Positions 1 through 7,669 of a stretch of 25,352 nucleotides of DNA are shown one piece after another. Below the pieces are notes generated by a model. It was not told the DNA's origin. It did no database searches and was given only the letters and a program-made list of their open reading frames with translations. The DNA is from CALJIC01 sp039805565. Lineage in GTDB: Bacteria > Chloroflexota > Chloroflexia > Chloroflexales > Roseiflexaceae. Positions within the stretch are counted from its first letter, which is position 1. Each line of letters begins with the position of its first letter. The translations under genes were made by a program, and so were the position numbers. Location of the stretch: NCBI GenBank assembly GCA_039805565.1, contig JBDLTZ010000125.1, positions 1 to 25,352 on the forward strand. The letters run 5' to 3'.

Positions 1-9
1 CCCGCCCCG

Positions 10-30
10 CCTTTCTCCTTTCTCCTTCTC
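10..30. repeat. Short heptamer repeat (CCTTTCT type)
   Basis: Two exact copies of CCTTTCT are followed by a third, imperfect unit (CCTTCTC). Two copies alone would be weak evidence, but the 7-bp period matches the other arrays in this window. The array lies downstream of the cyclase gene. Nothing else is recognisable in positions 1-121. Confidence 0.4.
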
Positions 31-121
31 GCCCAGTGTGTATATTGCAGTCCTACCGGATTCGTGAGGGTTATGCTTCGAGGACTGCGCCCCCAAACTC
101 CCGCTCTGCGCTGACGCGCGC

Positions 122-1990
122 TTACACATCACGTAGGGTTGCTACAGCTGCGTGTTCTCCCGGCTCGGGGTCCTCGGCGCGCGGCCAAAGCCGGTAAAGC
201 TCGGGTGACTGCGAGATCCCCTTGAGCTCGCGGCGGAAGATCTCGACGGACGGCTCCTCGCGCGCAAGCACCGCGCGCACCTCCGGGTCTCCCAGGACCG
301 ACTGAGTCAGCACGATATCACCGCCTATGCTCTCCCCCTGCACGCGCGCCGCAATGTTGACAGTGGAGCCGAAGTAGTCCAGCACGCCGTTGGCATTGAC
401 GGCGATGCACGGGCCGCGGTGCAGGCCGAGCTTGACGCGCAGAGCCGGAGTGCCGCGCGCAATCGCACCGGCGGTGAAGGCGCGCTGGATCGCCAGCGAG
501 GCGCGCACCGCATCATCGGCGGCGGGGAACACCGCCATCACGGCGTCGCCGATGGTCTTAACGAGCGCCCCGCGGTGATGGGCGATGATCTGCCGCAGCA
601 CGTCGAAGTGGTCGCGCACGCGAGCGTAGGCCGGCGAGTCGCCCACCAGATCATAGATGCGCGTGGAGTCCTTCAGATCGCTGAAGAGGAATGTCAGGGT
701 GCGGACGGCGAGCCCGAGGCCGGGCGCGAGCACCTCAGCGGAGAACAGCTGGCGGAACTCGGAGAGGGCCGTCACGAGCGCGGCGCTGGCGGCCTGGGCG
801 CTCCAGGCGGTCTGCTCGAGAATGACGAGCAGGTTGCGCTGGGTCTCGTTCGCGAGCGAGAGCGTGACGTCGCCGGCTATGAGCCCCGGCCTATCGGCAG
901 AAATGCCCCGATCGGCAAGACGAACAGTGCTCCCGTGGGCAGTGTCCCCGTCGCCGGCCGCAAACAGCCCATAGCCCTCGAGCTGGCGGCTGCGGACGCG
1001 GTAGGAGCCGGGCGGGAGGCGCAGCCGGAGCTCCTTCGCGCCGCCCGCGGGCACCCAGACCTGGGCAAAAATGTGGCGGGTGCTTGCCGGACCGCCGATG
1101 CAGTAGGCCAGGTCCTCAGCCTCGCGCAGCATCGGGCTGACGCTGAAGCGCAGCTCGACCGACTCGTCGAAGTCGAGGTCATAGCGGATGTTGCACGAGG
1201 GGCAGTGGGCCTCGGCGGCGAGATCGGAGAGGGTGCGCGCACGGGCGCTGGGGCCGCGGCAGCTCGGGCAGAGCACGTCCCACTCGAGGTCCAGCAGGCC
1301 AGCGCGGGTCGCGTAGAGGAACAGGCGCAGCACCTCCAGGCGCGGCTCGCCCCAGCGGTCGGCCAGGGCGAAGGGGCGCATCTTGAGCACGTCGGGGTCG
1401 TCGGCCGCGCGGAGGTGTGTGTCGAGGCGCCCGATCAGTGCAGGGGGCAGGCCGAGCTCACGGAGATGGGCGAGGCCCTGGGCGAGGCGTCCGGCGTTGA
1501 CGGAGGGCGCGCGGGCGGGGGGCGGGGGCACATCCTCTGCCGCCGCGGCCAGCGCCCCGAGACTGTGGTAGGCGGAGCGAAGGTCGCGCAGCAACTGGCG
1601 CCCCACCACGAGGCGCGCGGCGAGCCCACCCAGCGGGCCGCGCGGCGCGAGACCGACGTAGACCTCGGCGCGGGTGCGACCGCCGGGGAGAGGCGTGAGG
1701 CGGGTGCGCGTGACGAGTCGGTCGACCGGGATGGGCGGGGCGAAGGCGCGCTCGACGCCGAACTCCTGCTCGAAGACCCACTCGAAGGGGTACTCGCGCC
1801 AGCTCACCGGGACGCCGAGGTAGTGGCCGCCGATGATCTGCGCCAGGTCCTCGGCCGGCTCGGCGCGCTCGAAGGCCGGGAGGCCGAGCATGCGGTTGAC
1901 GCGGTCGGTGTCGGAGAGCAGCGGCCAGAGGCGCTCGACGGTCGCGCCAAGCTCGACCGAGGTGTTCAGGTGGATGGTGTAGCCTGCCAT
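122..1990 (-). CDS. Class III adenylate cyclase with SRPBCC-like and DUF5939 zinc-ribbon regions
   Basis: Soluble 622-residue protein predicted to make cAMP from ATP. The N-terminal ~150 residues look like a START/SRPBCC-type ligand fold. A middle region carries two CPSC motifs (~245-270), a zinc ribbon typical of DUF5939 cyclases. The C-terminal class III catalytic domain begins near 430. Visible catalytic residues are the metal-binding Asp in FLFSDLKDST (~D438) and Asp in KTIGDAV (~D482), ATP-selecting Lys ~478 and Asp ~538 (LDYFGSTVN), and transition-state Asn ~545 and Arg ~549. All are present, so it should be active. The start chosen is the ATG at 1990, six bases after GGAGG; the ATG nine codons upstream has no ribosome binding site and overlaps a heptamer repeat. 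It is divergent from gatD and has no obvious partner gene. The ligand of the N-terminal domain is unknown. Confidence 0.92.
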   Translation of the reverse strand: MAGYTIHLNTSVELGATVERLWPLLSDTDRVNRMLGLPAFERAEPAEDLAQIIGGHYLGVPVSWREYPFEWVFEQEFGVERAFAPPIPVDRLVTRTRLTPLPGGRTRAEVYVGLAPRGPLGGLAARLVVGRQLLRDLRSAYHSLGALAAAAEDVPPPPARAPSVNAGRLAQGLAHLRELGLPPALIGRLDTHLRAADDPDVLKMRPFALADRWGEPRLEVLRLFLYATRAGLLDLEWDVLCPSCRGPSARARTLSDLAAEAHCPSCNIRYDLDFDESVELRFSVSPMLREAEDLAYCIGGPASTRHIFAQVWVPAGGAKELRLRLPPGSYRVRSRQLEGYGLFAAGDGDTAHGSTVRLADRGISADRPGLIAGDVTLSLANETQRNLLVILEQTAWSAQAASAALVTALSEFRQLFSAEVLAPGLGLAVRTLTFLFSDLKDSTRIYDLVGDSPAYARVRDHFDVLRQIIAHHRGALVKTIGDAVMAVFPAADDAVRASLAIQRAFTAGAIARGTPALRVKLGLHRGPCIAVNANGVLDYFGSTVNIAARVQGESIGGDIVLTQSVLGDPEVRAVLAREEPSVEIFRRELKGISQSPELYRLWPRAEDPEPGEHAAVATLRDV

Positions 1991-2002
1991 GGTCGCCTCC
2001 GG

Positions 2003-2030
2003 CGGAACGTGGAACACGGAACGCTGAGCG
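2003..2030. repeat. Heptamer array (CGGAACG type) in the cyclase leader
   Basis: Successive 7-bp units CGGAACG, TGGAACA, CGGAACG, CTGAGCG. The array lies in the 5' leader of the cyclase gene, just upstream of its ribosome binding site. Confidence 0.6.
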
Positions 2031-2064
2031 GCTGGCGTGATCGAGATGGTTGTGCTCTTGCTCT

Positions 2065-2070
2065 AGTATA
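2065..2070 (-). promoter_or_regulatory. -10 box for the cyclase gene
   Basis: TATACT on the minus strand, giving a leader of about 70 bases to the chosen ATG. No convincing -35 box is seen at the right distance, so this is tentative. Confidence 0.4.
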
Positions 2071-2172
2071 CGGAGCCGCCCCTGGAGGCGGAGGTACCGC
2101 TTCATTACAAGATGGCGGCGTCCTGTCGTGCAACGCCAAACGATGAGAAGGCTCCATTATTCCGCTGTGTGC

Positions 2173-2178
2173 TATGAT
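2173..2178 (+). promoter_or_regulatory. -10 box for gatD
   Basis: TATGAT preceded by TGC, an extended -10 type, giving a ~25-base leader to the ATG at 2210. The -35 region is weak. Confidence 0.45.
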
Positions 2179-2209
2179 CACAGGACGACTGAGACAACTG
2201 GGAGGCTCC

Positions 2210-2971
2210 ATGAGCAACGCGCTACGCCTCGCGCACCTGTACCCCGACCACATGAACATCTACGGCGACCGCGGCAACGTGCTGACGCTGACGCAGCGCT
2301 GCCGCTGGCGCGGGATCGGCCTGGAGGTGCTCCCGGTGGGCCCCGGTGCGGCGGTGGACTGGGAGAGCGTCGACCTGGCGTTCTTCGGGGGCGGGCAGGA
2401 CAGCGGCCAGGCGCTGATAGCCGAGGACTTCGTGGCGCGGCAGGGGCCGGCGCTGCGGGCGGCGATCGAGGGCGGCCTGGCGCTGCTGGCGATCTGCGGC
2501 GGCTACCAGCTGCTGGGGCACTACTTCCTGACCCACACCGGCGAGAAGCTGCCGGGGATCGGCGCGCTGGACCTGCACACGGTGGGCGGCGGCACGCGGC
2601 TGATCGGGAACATCGTGGTGGAGGCGGAGCTGGCGCTGGAGGAAGGACGCACGTCTCCGGTCCGCCTCGTGGGGTTCGAGAACCACAGCGGCCGGACGTA
2701 CCTGGGAGCTGGGGTGCGGCCGCTGGGGCGGGTGCTGGCCGGGCACGGTAACAACGGCGAGGACGGCGGCGAGGGTGCGGTGTACCGGGGGGTGATCGGC
2801 TCGTACATGCACGGCTCGCTGCTTCCCAAGAACCCCCAGCTGGCGGACCACCTGATCGGCGCGGCGCTGCGGCGGCGCTACGGCCCGGGGGCCGTACTGC
2901 CGCCGCTGGACGACACGCTGGAGCTGGCGGCGCAGCGCGAGATGGTGGGCCGCGTGGCGGGGCGCGGCTAG
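2210..2971 (+). CDS. gatD: Lipid II isoglutaminyl synthase, glutamine amidotransferase subunit GatD
   Basis: 253-residue CobB/CobQ-type class I glutamine amidotransferase. GatD releases ammonia from glutamine and passes it to MurT, which amidates the D-Glu of lipid II. Family hallmarks seen are the N-terminal HLYPDHMNIYGDRGN segment, the FFGGGQD loop, the nucleophile Cys96 in AICGGYQLLG and the catalytic His201 in GSYMHGSLLPKNP. The length matches family members. The ATG at 2210 was chosen because GGGAGG lies five bases upstream; an upstream in-frame ATG at 2174 overlaps the -10 box. The usual partner murT is not adjacent, since the neighbours are a divergent cyclase and a convergent lyase. 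The stop codon overlaps that of the lyase gene within a CTAG palindrome. Confidence 0.9.
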   Translation: MSNALRLAHLYPDHMNIYGDRGNVLTLTQRCRWRGIGLEVLPVGPGAAVDWESVDLAFFGGGQDSGQALIAEDFVARQGPALRAAIEGGLALLAICGGYQLLGHYFLTHTGEKLPGIGALDLHTVGGGTRLIGNIVVEAELALEEGRTSPVRLVGFENHSGRTYLGAGVRPLGRVLAGHGNNGEDGGEGAVYRGVIGSYMHGSLLPKNPQLADHLIGAALRRRYGPGAVLPPLDDTLELAAQREMVGRVAGRG

Positions 2972-4164
2972 CTCGCGCCCCAGCCTCGGACGGAGCCTCC
3001 GCGGCAGAGGGGGCAGCGCCGGCGCTCGCCGCAGCCCGCGGGTGGCGCCCCCACAATCTGCGCGTAGGCGGCGGGGTCGGTGGCGCCCTCGGTCAAGAGC
3101 GCGAGCACGCGGCTGTGTGGCCCCATGCGGAGCGCGGCGCGCGCCTCGGGGAAGTCCGCCAGGGCCAGCAGGCCAGCTACGCCCGCCGCCCCGGTCTCGC
3201 CCGCCACCAACCCCTCGGCGGCCAGGAGGCGCATCGCGCTCCGGGCGTGGTCGTCGTCCACGGCAACGGCCGCGTCGAGCCCGGCGCGCAGGAGCGGCCA
3301 GGCGATCAGCGAGGGCGCGCCACAGTTCAGGCCGGCCATGATCGAGTCGTGCGGGCCGGGCACCTCGACGATGCGGCCGGCGGCGAGCGACTCGAGCACG
3401 CAGGCGGCGCGCGCCGGCTCGACCCCGACGATCGCCGGGCCGCCGGGCCGCCGGTAGTGGCCGATCACCGCGGCCGCCAGCGCGCCGACCCCCATCTGCA
3501 CCAGCACGACGTCCGGGCCGGGCTCCCCGCTCTCCGCCAGCGCGGCGTCCACCTCGTGGAAGATCGTCCCGTAGCCGGCGATCACCTGGGCCGGGATGTC
3601 CTCGTAGCCGGGCCAGGAGGTGTCGGAGATCACCAGGCTGCGCGGCCCGGCCAGCGCCGCCGAGCGCGCCACCGCTTCGTCGTAGGTGCCGTCCACCACG
3701 GTGACATGGGCGCCCTCATCGATCAGCGCGTCGATGCGGGGCTGCGCGGTGCCGTGGGGCACGAGGATGTGCGCGGCGCAGCCGAGGGCGTCCGCCATGC
3801 GCGCCACCGCGCGCCCGTGGTTGCCGTCGGTGGCGGCCACGAGGGTAAGCCCGAGCGGCTCGACCTGCGCGCGCAGCTCGGCGAGGGTGTCCCAGGGCGC
3901 GAGCCGGCCGAGGTGGGCGGTCAGGGCGCGCTCGACGGCCCAGGAGGCGCCGAGGATCTTGAAGGCCGGCAGCCCCATGCGGCAGGACTCGTCCTTGACC
4001 CAGAGGCGGCCCACGCCGAGGCGGGCGGCCAGCGCGGGCGTCTCGACCAGCGGGGTGGGGGCGTAGCCGGGCAGGCGCCGGTGGAGCTCGAGCGGGGCGC
4101 GGTCGTCCACCTCGGCGATGGTGGAGTCGGTGACGTGCGGGTTCTGGTAGAGGCGGGCGGGCAT
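2968..4164 (-). CDS. Diaminopropionate ammonia-lyase (PLP enzyme)
   Basis: 398 residues, the usual length for DpaL/YgeX-type 2,3-diaminopropionate ammonia-lyases, which form pyruvate and ammonia. The fold-type II PLP signature is present: Schiff-base Lys69 in GLPAFKILGAS, the ATDGNHGRA substrate/phosphate loop, the QMGVGALAAAV glycine-rich phosphate-binding loop and a C-terminal LLTEGATD. A Cys-rich tail (CGERRRCPLC) looks like a possible metal site. The ATG at 4164 has GAGGT six bases upstream. That site includes the TAA of the preceding gene, only three bases away, so translation is probably coupled. Threonine dehydratase or another ammonia-lyase is possible, but LPGYAPTPL and KDES fit the DpaL family best. 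Confidence 0.85.
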   Translation of the reverse strand: MPARLYQNPHVTDSTIAEVDDRAPLELHRRLPGYAPTPLVETPALAARLGVGRLWVKDESCRMGLPAFKILGASWAVERALTAHLGRLAPWDTLAELRAQVEPLGLTLVAATDGNHGRAVARMADALGCAAHILVPHGTAQPRIDALIDEGAHVTVVDGTYDEAVARSAALAGPRSLVISDTSWPGYEDIPAQVIAGYGTIFHEVDAALAESGEPGPDVVLVQMGVGALAAAVIGHYRRPGGPAIVGVEPARAACVLESLAAGRIVEVPGPHDSIMAGLNCGAPSLIAWPLLRAGLDAAVAVDDDHARSAMRLLAAEGLVAGETGAAGVAGLLALADFPEARAALRMGPHSRVLALLTEGATDPAAYAQIVGAPPAGCGERRRCPLCRGGSVRGWGAS

Positions 4165-4167
4165 GCG

Positions 4168-4989
4168 TTACCTCGGTACAACGATAGGCTGCGGGTGGAC
4201 GAGATTATACAGCCGCGGCACGTCTACCGCTATGGCCGCTGCATCGCTGCGCCACTCGAACAGGGGCCCGATGCCGCCGTACTCCAGGGCCACCATGCGC
4301 GGCGCGCCCCAGGCGCCCTCGCGGATGCGCCCCAGCGCCCACTCGACATCGGGCCAGTCCCCCTCGGACATGCGGAGGTGGTCGGTCACCTGGCCCTGGT
4401 GCAGGCCGATGCCAGTGATGTGCAGCTCGCCGAGCCGGGCCACGGGGAGCGACTCGATGTAGGCGCGGGCATCCACACCGGTGTGCAGGGCCGTTATCCG
4501 AGCATGCGAGATATCGAGCAGCAGCCGGCAGCCGGCCTCCTCGACCACGCGGCGGATCGCGGCCGGCTCGACACTGGCGCGCAGGAAGTCACGGCTGGGG
4601 AAGCGGTAGGGGATGTTCTCCACCACCACGCGCTCGGGGCCGAAGCGCTCGCAGGCCGCGAGGACATCGGGGAGCATGCGCTCGGCGATGAGCGACGCAT
4701 GGGCGGGCTCGGCCGAGTCGGGCGGGATGTCCGGGTGGGCCGAGACATCCGGCGCGAGGTGCAGGTTGACGTGCGGGGTGGCGGTGCGCTCGAGGAGCTC
4801 GGCAACCTGAGCCCAGTCGATCGGCCGGCGGGAGCCGGCGACGAGCGGGAAGTGGATGTACACCGGCCGCAGCTCAGCGGCGGTGGCGATCAGGTCGGGC
4901 CAGTCGGGGCACTTGAAGCGGTCCAGAGCGATCCCCCCGGCGCGCAGCAGGTCGGCGGCCTGGGGCGAGTAGTTGAGCGCAAACTCCAC
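4168..4989 (-). CDS. TIM-barrel protein of the xylose isomerase-like/DUF692-like superfamily
   Basis: 273 residues with the alternating strand-helix layout of a TIM barrel and probable metal ligands at strand ends: Glu in VVVENIPYR, Asp and His in LLLDISHARI, His in ELHITGIGLHQG and Glu in VALEYGG. These resemble sugar-phosphate isomerase/epimerase or DUF692 proteins. The substrate cannot be read from sequence. The start chosen is the GTG at 4989, because GGAGG lies just upstream; longer in-frame starts extend into low-complexity sequence with no ribosome binding site. It is the first gene of a two-gene unit with the ammonia-lyase (3-base gap), so a related amino-acid or amino-sugar role is possible but unproven. 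Confidence 0.75.
   Translation of the reverse strand: MEFALNYSPQAADLLRAGGIALDRFKCPDWPDLIATAAELRPVYIHFPLVAGSRRPIDWAQVAELLERTATPHVNLHLAPDVSAHPDIPPDSAEPAHASLIAERMLPDVLAACERFGPERVVVENIPYRFPSRDFLRASVEPAAIRRVVEEAGCRLLLDISHARITALHTGVDARAYIESLPVARLGELHITGIGLHQGQVTDHLRMSEGDWPDVEWALGRIREGAWGAPRMVALEYGGIGPLFEWRSDAAAIAVDVPRLYNLVHPQPIVVPR
4203..4208 (-). promoter_or_regulatory. Possible internal -10 box for the ammonia-lyase
   Basis: A perfect TATAAT lies in the 3' end of the TIM-barrel gene, about 39 bases before the lyase ATG. It has no good -35 box and also encodes amino acids, so it may be coincidental. Confidence 0.35.
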
Positions 4990-5012
4990 GGTGCTTCCTC
5001 CTTCTGGGGCGC

Positions 5013-5018
5013 ATGGTA
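5013..5018 (-). promoter_or_regulatory. Extended -10 box for the TIM-barrel/lyase unit
   Basis: TACCAT preceded by TGC on the minus strand, leaving a very short leader that contains the GGAGG site of the gene starting at 4989. Confidence 0.35.
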
Positions 5019-5068
5019 GCACAGGGCGCGGGCGCCGAGCGCGCAGACCCGCAGAGCGAAAAGAGCGG

Positions 5069-5074
5069 TACAAT
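5069..5074 (+). promoter_or_regulatory. Possible -10 box for the FAD oxidoreductase
   Basis: TACAAT in a short A-rich patch, giving a ~150-base leader to the ATG at 5230. No -35 consensus is seen. I could not assign the leader to a known riboswitch class. Confidence 0.35.
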
Positions 5075-5229
5075 CCCCTGGGCGCAGCCGAGCGTGGGGC
5101 GCACCGGCCGGGACGGTGGGAGGCCCACGCTGCACAGGCGCGGGCTGGACGGTAGAGCGAGCGGGGAGCTACGGCGTCCCTTTGCGCCAGCAGCAAGCTT
5201 TCTGATTGAAGCGACAGGATCATCCGCAC

Positions 5230-6894
5230 ATGCCACAGACATACGACTATGACGCGATCGTCGTCGGCGGAGGGCACAACGGCCTCGCCTGCGCGGGCTA
5301 CCTAGCGCGGGCCGGGCTGCGGACGCTGGTGCTCGAGCGGCGGCCGATCGTCGGCGGGGCGGTGGTGACCGAGGAGATGATCCCCGGCTACCGGATCGAC
5401 GTCGGCTCCTCGGCGCACATCATGATCCGCCTGACGCCCGTGATCCGCGACCTGGAGCTGGAGAAGCACGGGCTCGAGTACTGCGACATGGACCCGTACG
5501 CCTTTCACCCGCTCATCGACGGAAGCGGCGCCATCGGGCTGTACCGCAGCGTGGAGCGCACCTGCGAGTCGATCGCCACAGTGTCGCCGCGCGACGCGGA
5601 GAGCTACCGGCGCTTCGTGGAGGAGTGGCGGCCGCTGAACGAGGCGATCTTCGAGACCTTCCTCAACCCGCCGAGCTTCACCGACCTGGTGGGGCGCATG
5701 GCGCGGGTGCAGATGCGCCAGGGCGGCCTGGGCGGCACGATGGAGACCGTGCGCAAGCTGATGACCTCGTACGGGCAGCTGATCACCGAGAGCTTCGAGA
5801 GCGAGCCGATGCGCGGGTTCATGGCCTGGCTCGGGGCGCAGTCGGGGCCGCCGCCGGACGAGATCGCCTCGGGGGACCACTTCGGCTGGTACGCGATGAT
5901 GCACCAGAGCGGCGCGGCGCACCCGAAGGGGGGCAGCGGCATGCTGACCCAGGCGATGGCGCGCTCGCTGGTGGCGGCGGGGGGCGAGGTGCGGCTGGAC
6001 GCGCCGGTGCGGCGCATCCTGGTGCGCGGCGGGAAGGTGCAGGGGGTGGAGCTGGCGAGCGGCGCGCAGGTCTCGGCGCCGCTGGTGGTGTCGAACGCGC
6101 ACGTCGTGACGACGATGCTGGACCTGGTGGGCGAGGAGCACCTGCCGGCGGGGCTGGGGCGGCGGGTGCGGAACATCCGCATCGGCAACGGCTTCGGCAT
6201 GACGGTGCGCTGCGCGGCGGAGGAGCTGCCGGACTACCCCGGCTTCCCGAGCGGCGGGCGCCCGAACGAGAGCCACCACGGCCTGCAGATGCTGAGCCCC
6301 TCGCTAGAGTACCTGCGCAACGCCTTCGCGGACTACAGCCGCGGGCTGCCCTCGCGCGAGCCGCCGATCATCGCGATGACCTTCTCGGCGATCGACCCGA
6401 CGGTGGCGCCGGAGGGGAAGCACACGGTGTTCATCTGGGCGCAGTACTTCCCGTACGAGCTGGCAGGCGGGCAGCAGTGGGACGACATCCGCGAGTCCGT
6501 GGCGGACAACATCCTGGAGGTGCTGTACCGCTACGCGCCGAACATGCGCGGCAAGATCATCGACCGCTTCATCCAGACGCCGCTGGACCTGGAGCGGCGG
6601 CTGGGGCTGCTGCGCGGCAACGTCATGCACGTGGAGATGTCGTTCGACCAGATGTTTATGTTCCGCCCGCTGCCGGAGCTGTCGCAGTACCGCACGCCGG
6701 TGGGCGGCCTGTACCTGACGGGCGCGAGCACGCACCCTGGGGGCGGAGTGTTCGCGGCGAGCGGCTATAACACGGCGCGCACAGTGCTGGGGGACCGGAT
6801 GGGCCGGCGGCGGCTGTGGGTGGGCGCCGGGTTGGCGGCGGGGGTGGCGGCAGGGGTGGCGGCGGCGGCGGCGCGGCGGAGGGGAGGGGAGTAG
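5230..6894 (+). CDS. FAD-dependent oxidoreductase, phytoene desaturase/PYROXD2-like, with C-terminal membrane anchor
   Basis: 554 residues. An FAD-binding Rossmann motif opens the protein (VVGGGHNGLACAGYLARAG, then the Glu of LVLERR and GGAVVTEE). The second FAD contact region near the C-terminus reads GLYLTGASTHPGGGVFAASG. This layout is that of the amine-oxidase/phytoene-desaturase superfamily, closest in style to PYROXD2-like proteins. The last ~25 residues are Ala/Gly/Val-rich and end in Arg residues, consistent with a membrane tail. The ATG at 5230 aligns the Rossmann motif correctly; a TTG at 5206 is an alternative, and neither has a strong ribosome binding site. The substrate (carotenoid, retinoid-like or other) is unknown. 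The gene stands alone, with no carotenoid gene nearby in this window. Confidence 0.85.
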   Translation: MPQTYDYDAIVVGGGHNGLACAGYLARAGLRTLVLERRPIVGGAVVTEEMIPGYRIDVGSSAHIMIRLTPVIRDLELEKHGLEYCDMDPYAFHPLIDGSGAIGLYRSVERTCESIATVSPRDAESYRRFVEEWRPLNEAIFETFLNPPSFTDLVGRMARVQMRQGGLGGTMETVRKLMTSYGQLITESFESEPMRGFMAWLGAQSGPPPDEIASGDHFGWYAMMHQSGAAHPKGGSGMLTQAMARSLVAAGGEVRLDAPVRRILVRGGKVQGVELASGAQVSAPLVVSNAHVVTTMLDLVGEEHLPAGLGRRVRNIRIGNGFGMTVRCAAEELPDYPGFPSGGRPNESHHGLQMLSPSLEYLRNAFADYSRGLPSREPPIIAMTFSAIDPTVAPEGKHTVFIWAQYFPYELAGGQQWDDIRESVADNILEVLYRYAPNMRGKIIDRFIQTPLDLERRLGLLRGNVMHVEMSFDQMFMFRPLPELSQYRTPVGGLYLTGASTHPGGGVFAASGYNTARTVLGDRMGRRRLWVGAGLAAGVAAGVAAAAARRRGGE

Positions 6895-6945
6895 CAGCAA
6901 CCGGCGGCGTGTCCATCGTGGCCGTCGCGGCGCGGGCGGAGGAGA

Positions 6946-7002
6946 GGGGCGCAGTAGCCGAGATTGCTTCGTGGGGTAGATCTCGGGTTGCTGCTGCGCC
7001 CC
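6946..7002. repeat. Long inverted repeat between convergent genes
   Basis: Arms 6946-6964 and 6980-7002 pair over about 18 positions: outer GGGGCGCAG with CTGCGCCCC, inner CCGAGAT with ATCTCGG, with small mismatches between. The loop is ~15 bases. It lies between the convergent FAD oxidoreductase and DUF3105 genes. There is no U tract on either strand, so it may be a dispersed palindromic element acting as a weak two-way terminator. Confidence 0.65.
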
Positions 7003-7013
7003 TACGGGCTCGT

Positions 7014-7071
7014 GGTGCGGAACGGGTGCGTGGCGCACGACAGGTGCGTGGCCCGCCCCGCCCGCGACGGG
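7014..7071. repeat. Imperfect GGTGCG-type repeats
   Basis: The motif GGTGCG or GGGTGCG recurs four times (near 7015, 7025, 7045 and 7070), separated by short GC-rich spacers. It abuts the long inverted repeat and together they fill the 187-base gap between the two convergent genes. Confidence 0.4.
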
Positions 7072-7081
7072 TGCGGATTCA

Positions 7082-7669
7082 TCACACCGGCCGGCAGACG
7101 GCCTCGGGGCCGCGGCCGATGTGGGCGCTGAAGAAGGCGCGGATCTGCTCGGCGTCCACGCCCTCCAGCGGCAGCAGGTAGTTCCAGGCCGTCAGCACGA
7201 TCGGCGAGTCGATCGAGTCGTCGGCGCGCGGGGCCATGACGACGCACGGGTTCTGGCGCAGGAGGCCGCGGGCGACCTCGGTGAGCTCGACGACGGCGGC
7301 CTGGTCCAGCCCCTGGCGGTAGTGGATGACGATGCCGCCGTGCTCGATGTTGTGCACCGTGAGCGTGTCGGCCACCGGCTCGGTGAGGATGCCCCACGGC
7401 GCGGTGCCGCCGCCCCAGTGGTAGCCGGAGGTGGGCGGGTTCGAGTTCCACGGCGCGGGCAGCGGGTCGTCCGGGTTCTGGATGTGCAGCCCCTGCCCCT
7501 GATCGGCGATCTTCTGGCCGATGTTGCGCTCCGCGGTTCGTGCCAGGGCGAGGCCAATCGCCGCGACGAGGACGACGGCGGCGATTCCGACGCCGACGAT
7601 CAGGCCGGTGTTGCTCTTGCGCTTGGCGGCGGCGCGGGCGGGCGGGCGGCGGGTGCTGCTGCGCGACAT
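7082..7669 (-). CDS. DUF3105 membrane-anchored protein
   Basis: 195 residues: a basic, Arg/Ala-rich N-terminus, one transmembrane helix (~21-43), then an outside domain with the DUF3105 signatures WNSNPPTSGYHW and VHNIEHGGIVIHY. The conserved His residues suggest metal binding or a redox role, but the family has no settled function. The ATG directly follows the psuG stop codon, with AAGGAG inside the psuG 3' end, so translation is probably coupled to psuG. Confidence 0.85.
   Translation of the reverse strand: MSRSSTRRPPARAAAKRKSNTGLIVGVGIAAVVLVAAIGLALARTAERNIGQKIADQGQGLHIQNPDDPLPAPWNSNPPTSGYHWGGGTAPWGILTEPVADTLTVHNIEHGGIVIHYRQGLDQAAVVELTEVARGLLRQNPCVVMAPRADDSIDSPIVLTAWNYLLPLEGVDAEQIRAFFSAHIGRGPEAVCRPV

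Noticed and set aside
419..2146. Long open frame on the plus strand
   Set aside because: It is antisense to the cyclase gene; its protein is low-complexity Ala/Gly/Arg/Glu sequence typical of GC-rich shadow frames.
3115..5019. 634-codon open frame on the plus strand
   Set aside because: It is antisense to the lyase and TIM-barrel genes, both of which have clear family motifs.
5075..5229. Riboswitch in the oxidoreductase leader
   Set aside because: The leader is long and GC-rich, but no conserved motif of a known class could be identified.
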